Part shown: positions 60,009-64,000 of the stretch, piece by piece
Numbering within the stretch: the stretch's first letter is position 1
Layout: the number at the start of each line of letters is the position of its first letter
Assembly (NCBI GenBank): GCA_039183205.1
Contig: JBCDBR010000002.1
Coordinates: 1 to 64,000 of the forward strand
Source: HKCCE3408 sp039183205
GTDB lineage: Bacteria > Pseudomonadota > Alphaproteobacteria > Rhodobacterales > Rhodobacteraceae
Direction: 5' to 3'
Length of the DNA stretch: 64,000 nucleotides
Notes under the pieces: model-generated
Database searches by the model: none
What the model was told of the DNA's origin: nothing
Seen by the model: only the letters and a program-made list of their open reading frames with translations
Made by a program: the position numbers and the translations under genes

Positions 60009-61814
60009 ATGCCTGCTGCCAACCGCAATATATCTGAAGATCAACCCGAGATTCGTCAATTGGACGATGCCGCAATCAATCGGATTGCGGCCGGCGAGGT
60101 TGTCGAGCGTCCGGCCTCAGCAGTCAAAGAACTGGTTGAAAACGCGATCGACGCCGGCGCCCGCCGGATCATTGTCGAACTCGCGCAAGGCGGCAAAACG
60201 CTGATCCGGGTCAGCGATGACGGCTGCGGGATGCGGGGCGCAGATTTACCGCTTGCGGTATCGCGGCACGCAACCTCGAAAATCGACGGCACGGACCTGC
60301 TGAATATCCAATCCTTTGGGTTTCGCGGCGAAGCCTTGCCCTCACTGGGCGCGGTGGGGCGGCTCAGCATCACGAGCCGGGCGCCAGGCCATCCAGCGCA
60401 TCGCCTAACGGTGACCGGGGGGAACATGCGCCCGGTTGAACCGGCGGCATTGAACCAAGGCACTGTTGTGGAATTGCGCGATTTATTCTTCGCGACGCCG
60501 GCGCGGCTTAAGTTTCTACGCAGCGAGCGTGCCGAAAGCCAAGCCGTGACCGCCGTGGTCAAACGTCTCGCCCTAGCCGAACCCGCAATTGGCTTCACTT
60601 TGATATCTGATGGCCGAGAAAGCTTTCGCGTGGATGCGGAACAAGGTGCTCTGTTTGATGCATTGACCGGTCGAACGCGTGCCGTGATTGGGCGCGATTT
60701 CATCGAAAACGCCGTTCCCATTAAGGCCGAACGTAACGGGATCACTGTAACGGGATTGGCAGCTTTGCCGACCTATTCCCGCGGTGCCGCGGTGGCGCAG
60801 TTCTTGTTTGTCAACGGCCGGCCGGTTCAGGACAAACTGCTCATCGGTGCCGTTCGTGGTGCCTATGCTGACTTTCTAAGCCGTGACCGTCATCCTGCGG
60901 TGGCACTTTGGATCGACATGCCAAGCGCTCAGGTTGACGTGAACGTGCATCCTGCAAAGGCCGAAGTTCGATTTCGCGAGCCGGGGCTTGTGCGCGGTAT
61001 TGTGGTCACTGCCTTGCGGCATGCTTTGGCCGAGGCTGGGCACCGCGCGTCATCGACAATTGCGACAGCCGCCCTTGGCGCGATGCGGGCCGAACCGGCA
61101 TCCGAAACACCGCGCGTCTACCAGATGGTGCAGCCACAACCGGCAAGCCTGAAACGCTTTGCGGAACCGGATACGTCTTGGCTGCCAGGGACAGCGCCGT
61201 CGGCGCGGGTTGAGCCGGAAATGCCGGTTGCAGCAGACGCGCCGCTTGGTGCGGCGCGTGCACATGTGCACGAAAATTATGTTATCGCGCAAACCAAGGA
61301 CGGCATCGTGATCGTAGACGCGCATGCAGCACATGAACGGCTTGTCTACGAACGCCTAAAGGCGCAGATGGCAATGCAAGGTGTGGCTGCGCAGGCGTTG
61401 CTGATACCCGAAATCGTCACGCTAGGGACCGACGCGCCGCGCTTATTGGCGCTCGCCGACGAATTGCGTCGTTTCGGACTGGGCATTGACGCCTTCGGTC
61501 CTGGATGCGTGGCGATCCGCGAGATACCGGCCATTCTCGGGGATATATCCGCCGAGCCGTTGCTGCGCGACATCCTCGACGAATTGGACGATCTTGGTGA
61601 AACCGTTGCCTTACAAGGGCGTATCGACGCGATCCTTAGCCGCATCGCCTGTCATGGTTCGGTCCGGACCGGCCGGCGCATGCAGGCCGATGAAATGAAC
61701 GCGCTTTTGCGCGAAATGGAGGCCGTCCCCCATTCAGGTCAGTGCAACCACGGCCGCCCGACCTATGTAGAATTGAAACTTGCCGATATTGAACGGCTGT
61801 TTGGACGATCATGA
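60009..61814 (+). CDS. mutL: DNA mismatch repair protein MutL
   Basis: 601 residues. GHKL ATPase domain: IAAGEVVERPASAVKELVENAIDAGA, DDGCGM, GFRGEALPSLGAV, TRVxDLFFxTPAR-type ELRDLFFATPARLKFL; C-terminal dimerisation domain with IAQTKDGIVIVDAHAAHER and CHGSVRTGRRMQADEM followed by PHSGQCNHGRPTYV (the ACR-type metal region). So it carries the C-terminal endonuclease-like motif (QxxxADExN-like MQADEMNALL and CNHGRP) seen where MutH is absent. ATG 60009 (MPAANRNISED); longer frame extends back over the M16 gene. Confidence 0.96.
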   Translation: MPAANRNISEDQPEIRQLDDAAINRIAAGEVVERPASAVKELVENAIDAGARRIIVELAQGGKTLIRVSDDGCGMRGADLPLAVSRHATSKIDGTDLLNIQSFGFRGEALPSLGAVGRLSITSRAPGHPAHRLTVTGGNMRPVEPAALNQGTVVELRDLFFATPARLKFLRSERAESQAVTAVVKRLALAEPAIGFTLISDGRESFRVDAEQGALFDALTGRTRAVIGRDFIENAVPIKAERNGITVTGLAALPTYSRGAAVAQFLFVNGRPVQDKLLIGAVRGAYADFLSRDRHPAVALWIDMPSAQVDVNVHPAKAEVRFREPGLVRGIVVTALRHALAEAGHRASSTIATAALGAMRAEPASETPRVYQMVQPQPASLKRFAEPDTSWLPGTAPSARVEPEMPVAADAPLGAARAHVHENYVIAQTKDGIVIVDAHAAHERLVYERLKAQMAMQGVAAQALLIPEIVTLGTDAPRLLALADELRRFGLGIDAFGPGCVAIREIPAILGDISAEPLLRDILDELDDLGETVALQGRIDAILSRIACHGSVRTGRRMQADEMNALLREMEAVPHSGQCNHGRPTYVELKLADIERLFGRS

Positions 61815-63040
61815 TTAGCTTTGGCGACACAATCATCGATTTGAGCAATCCTATTGTTCTAGCAGTTCTGCTCGGTGCTTCGGCATTTTTGCTGTTGATC
61901 GTGCTGGTCGCATTGTCCCTTCGAGCATCTGGACGGGTTGCACGTGGCATGGCACCGCTATCGGGGCGGTTTGCGGATATCGGAGCTCGTGTCGAGGGCC
62001 TGGCCGCCGGTCAGGAACGCCTTACAGGTGGGCTCGCCTCCGTGTCAGAGCACCAGGCACAAGCGCAGGCACAATTATTGGAGCTTATGGAGAAACGGCT
62101 CTCACTGGTCAGCCAAACCCAGACGTCTAGCCAAGCGAAAATGGTCGAGGCCATGGAACGGCGGCTCGAAGAAGTGCAGAAAGGCATGTCCGAGACGTTG
62201 CACGGTACTTCCACGCGTACTGCGCGATCCCTGGGCGAGCTGCAAACAAAGCTGGATCAGATCGATCGGGCACAAGAAAAAATCGAACAGCTTTCGGGCA
62301 ATGTGTTGAGCTTGCAGGACATTCTTTCGAACAAGCAGCGACGCGGGATGTTTGGCGAAATCCAACTGAACGATATCGTGTCCAAGGCTCTGCCGTCTGA
62401 TGCGTATTCAGTTCAGGCCACCCTTTCGAACGGGAAACGGGCCGATTTACTTGTGCATCTGCCGAACCCGCCGGGCCCCATAGTGATCGACGCGAAGTTC
62501 CCACTAGAGGCCTATGAAGCTTTGACGCAGGCCGATGGTCCTGATGCAACCAAAATAGCCTTGCGGGCGTTTGGGCAAGCGGTGCGTACCCATATTAAGG
62601 CCATCGCCGAGCGGTACATCATCGATGGTGAAACCGCGGATGGTGCGTTGATGTTCCTGCCGTCTGAAGCAGTCTATGCCGAGCTTCATGCGCGTCTTCC
62701 CGAGGTGGTGCGCGAAGGGTTCGCTGCCCGCGTCTGGATTGTGTCACCGACCACATGCATGGCGACGCTCAACACGATGCGCGCCGTGTTGAAGGACGCC
62801 CGAATGCGCGAACAAGCCGGAGAGATCCGCAAGGCACTCCGACAACTCCATCGGGATGTCGAAATCGTTGGCGAACGCGCGATGAAACTAGAGACACATC
62901 TACGCCAAGCTGGCGAAGACGTATCTGGCATCCTGGCCGCCTCAACACGGGCCGGCAAACGCGCGGAAAGTTTGGACAATTTCGATTTCGAAGAGCTTGA
63001 GCCGCAACCAGACGCCATTGCGCGCCTGGCCGGAGAGTGA
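61811..63040 (+). CDS. rmuC: DNA recombination protein RmuC
   Basis: 409 residues. N-terminal membrane helix (VLAVLLGASAFLLLIVLVALSL), then a coiled coil (QAQAQLLELMEKRLSLVSQ), then the RmuC nuclease-like domain: KQRRGMFGEIQLNDIV, VVIDAKFPLEAYEALTQ (PD-(D/E)xK-like IDAKFP) and YIIDGETADGALMFLPSEAVYAELH. Limits genome inversions in E. coli. Overlaps the mutL stop by four bases (ATGA), so is expressed with it. Confidence 0.96.
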   Translation: MISFGDTIIDLSNPIVLAVLLGASAFLLLIVLVALSLRASGRVARGMAPLSGRFADIGARVEGLAAGQERLTGGLASVSEHQAQAQAQLLELMEKRLSLVSQTQTSSQAKMVEAMERRLEEVQKGMSETLHGTSTRTARSLGELQTKLDQIDRAQEKIEQLSGNVLSLQDILSNKQRRGMFGEIQLNDIVSKALPSDAYSVQATLSNGKRADLLVHLPNPPGPIVIDAKFPLEAYEALTQADGPDATKIALRAFGQAVRTHIKAIAERYIIDGETADGALMFLPSEAVYAELHARLPEVVREGFAARVWIVSPTTCMATLNTMRAVLKDARMREQAGEIRKALRQLHRDVEIVGERAMKLETHLRQAGEDVSGILAASTRAGKRAESLDNFDFEELEPQPDAIARLAGE

Positions 63041-63042
63041 GC

Positions 63043-64000
63043 CTACTCCCGTTCAAGCGCGATCGCCGTGCCTTCCCCGCCCCCGATGCAAATTGCCGCC
63101 ACGCCGCGCTTTACGTTGTGGCTTTCCATCGCGTGTAGCAACGTCACCATGATACGCGCGCCTGACGCACCGATTGGATGCCCAAGCGCGCAAGCCCCGC
63201 CGTTTATGTTGACATTTGCAGGATCGATCCGAAGCTCTCGCATAAAGGCCATAGGCACGACGGCAAAGGCTTCATTAACCTCCCACAAGTCGACGTCATC
63301 GACCTGCCAGCCAATCTGAGACAAAAGTTTCCGTGCGGCAGGTACAGGCGCGGTGGTAAACCATCCGGGCTCTTGCGCGTGGCTGGCATGGCCAACGATA
63401 CGGGCGCGAACTGGCAGATTATGGGCCCGCGCGACGTCTGCACGCGCAAGTGCCAACGCCGCGGCCCCATCAGAAATTGATGAGCTATTGGCCGGCGTGA
63501 CCGTCCCGTCCTTGCGGAAGGCAGGCTTGAGGTGCGGAATTTTTTCCGGACGCGCGAGGCCTGGCTGCTCATCTTCTGTCACAAGTATCTCACCCTTGCG
63601 GGTCGTGACCGTGATGGGGGTGATTTCAGCCTCAAAACCACCGGTTTTCTGTGCTGTTAAAGCGCGATTGAGCGAGGTCAGAGCGTAATCGTCTTGCGCT
63701 TCACGGGTGAATTGAAACGCTTCGGCGCAATCCTCGGCGAATGTGCCCATCAAACGCCCCTTATCATAGGCATCTTCGAGCCCATCGAGAAACATGTGGT
63801 CGATTGTAGCGCCGTGACCGAGGCGGGCGCCGCCGCGCATATTCGGGATCAGATAGGGGGCGTTTGTCATGCTCTCCATGCCGCCCGCAACGATCACGTC
63901 CGCGCGGCCAAGCGCAAGGCTGTCTGCGGCAATCATCGCAGCCTTCATACCGGAGCCGCACATCTTGTTCAGTGTGGTTGCTGGAATTTCCTGCGACAGT
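63043..64000 (-). CDS. Acetyl-CoA acetyltransferase (thiolase), 5' truncated by the window
   Basis: About 318 C-terminal residues are inside the window; the frame continues past 64000. Nucleophilic cysteine region LNKMCGSGMKAAMIAADS at the left edge, GGMESMTNAPYL, and the C-terminal GGACALGHPIGASGARI and CIGGGEGTAIAL with the catalytic His and Cys. Condenses or cleaves acetoacetyl-CoA or 3-ketoacyl-CoA; by motif, of the acetyl-CoA acetyltransferase kind. Convergent with rmuC, two bases apart; no terminator is seen between. Confidence 0.96.
   Translation of the reverse strand, partial: LSQEIPATTLNKMCGSGMKAAMIAADSLALGRADVIVAGGMESMTNAPYLIPNMRGGARLGHGATIDHMFLDGLEDAYDKGRLMGTFAEDCAEAFQFTREAQDDYALTSLNRALTAQKTGGFEAEITPITVTTRKGEILVTEDEQPGLARPEKIPHLKPAFRKDGTVTPANSSSISDGAAALALARADVARAHNLPVRARIVGHASHAQEPGWFTTAPVPAARKLLSQIGWQVDDVDLWEVNEAFAVVPMAFMRELRIDPANVNINGGACALGHPIGASGARIMVTLLHAMESHNVKRGVAAICIGGGEGTAIALERE

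Overview
This is a 64 kb chromosomal stretch from an alphaproteobacterium of the Rhodobacteraceae, probably a marine Roseobacter-type organism. The assignment rests on the 16S 5' end, the zinc-free L36, the rpoE-chrR locus with its divergent oxidative-stress operon, DUF3035/BamF, SDHAF4 (DUF1674), and the order rsmB / heparinase-like / purH / lspA / bamF / M16-M16 / mutL / rmuC. The DNA is GC-rich and densely coded, with many ATGA-type overlaps. I see no insertion sequence, prophage, integrase, CRISPR array or plasmid gene. All functions are read from sequence and family knowledge; no database search was run.

Layout. (1) 1-767: 5' end of a 16S rRNA gene on the minus strand, with leader, BoxA and a candidate promoter. 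(2) 0.8-16 kb: msrPQ, a membrane-anchored FMN glutamate-synthase-like enzyme, a fasciclin lipoprotein, an EF-hand protein, clpB with a heat-shock-like promoter, pyrF, an NfeD/SPFH membrane pair, dinB, an N-formylglutamate amidohydrolase, tRNA-Val, rpmJ and a periplasmic pseudo-caspase. (3) 15.4-28.2 kb: a minus-strand LIV-type ABC transporter flanked by two CoA-ligase-like enzymes and a quinone oxidoreductase, with two small unknown ORFs interleaved; a hybrid histidine kinase and response regulator lie divergently upstream. (4) 28.2-31.9 kb: a 55-residue membrane protein, a large formate dehydrogenase alpha subunit without its usual partner genes, and a histidine phosphatase.

(5) 31.9-38.2 kb: an rpoE-chrR singlet-oxygen-type stress locus. 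rpoE-chrR runs rightward and a four-gene operon (FAD oxidoreductase, DUF1365, MFS, SDR) runs leftward, with a TGATCC promoter between. The anti-sigma factor here has lost both cysteines of its N-terminal zinc site. (6) 38.2-43.6 kb: RluA-type pseudouridine synthase, a kinase-like protein with an acyl-CoA-ligase-like C-terminus, aldehyde dehydrogenase, 1-Cys peroxiredoxin, L,D-transpeptidase and an HCCA-isomerase-like protein. (7) 43.7-50 kb: rpsO, pnp, truB and rbfA (RNA and ribosome genes) with small accessory genes. (8) 50-64 kb: dapB, sdhAF4, rsmB, heparinase-like, purH, lspA, bamF, two M16 peptidases, mutL, rmuC and the 3' part of a thiolase.

Most of the window is core chromosome. I did not find a clearly new multi-gene system. 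The best leads are the ChrR variant without zinc-ligand cysteines, the two small proteins embedded in the LIV/ligase operon, the ligase paralogue with a rewritten P-loop, and the kinase/AMP-ligase-C fusion.
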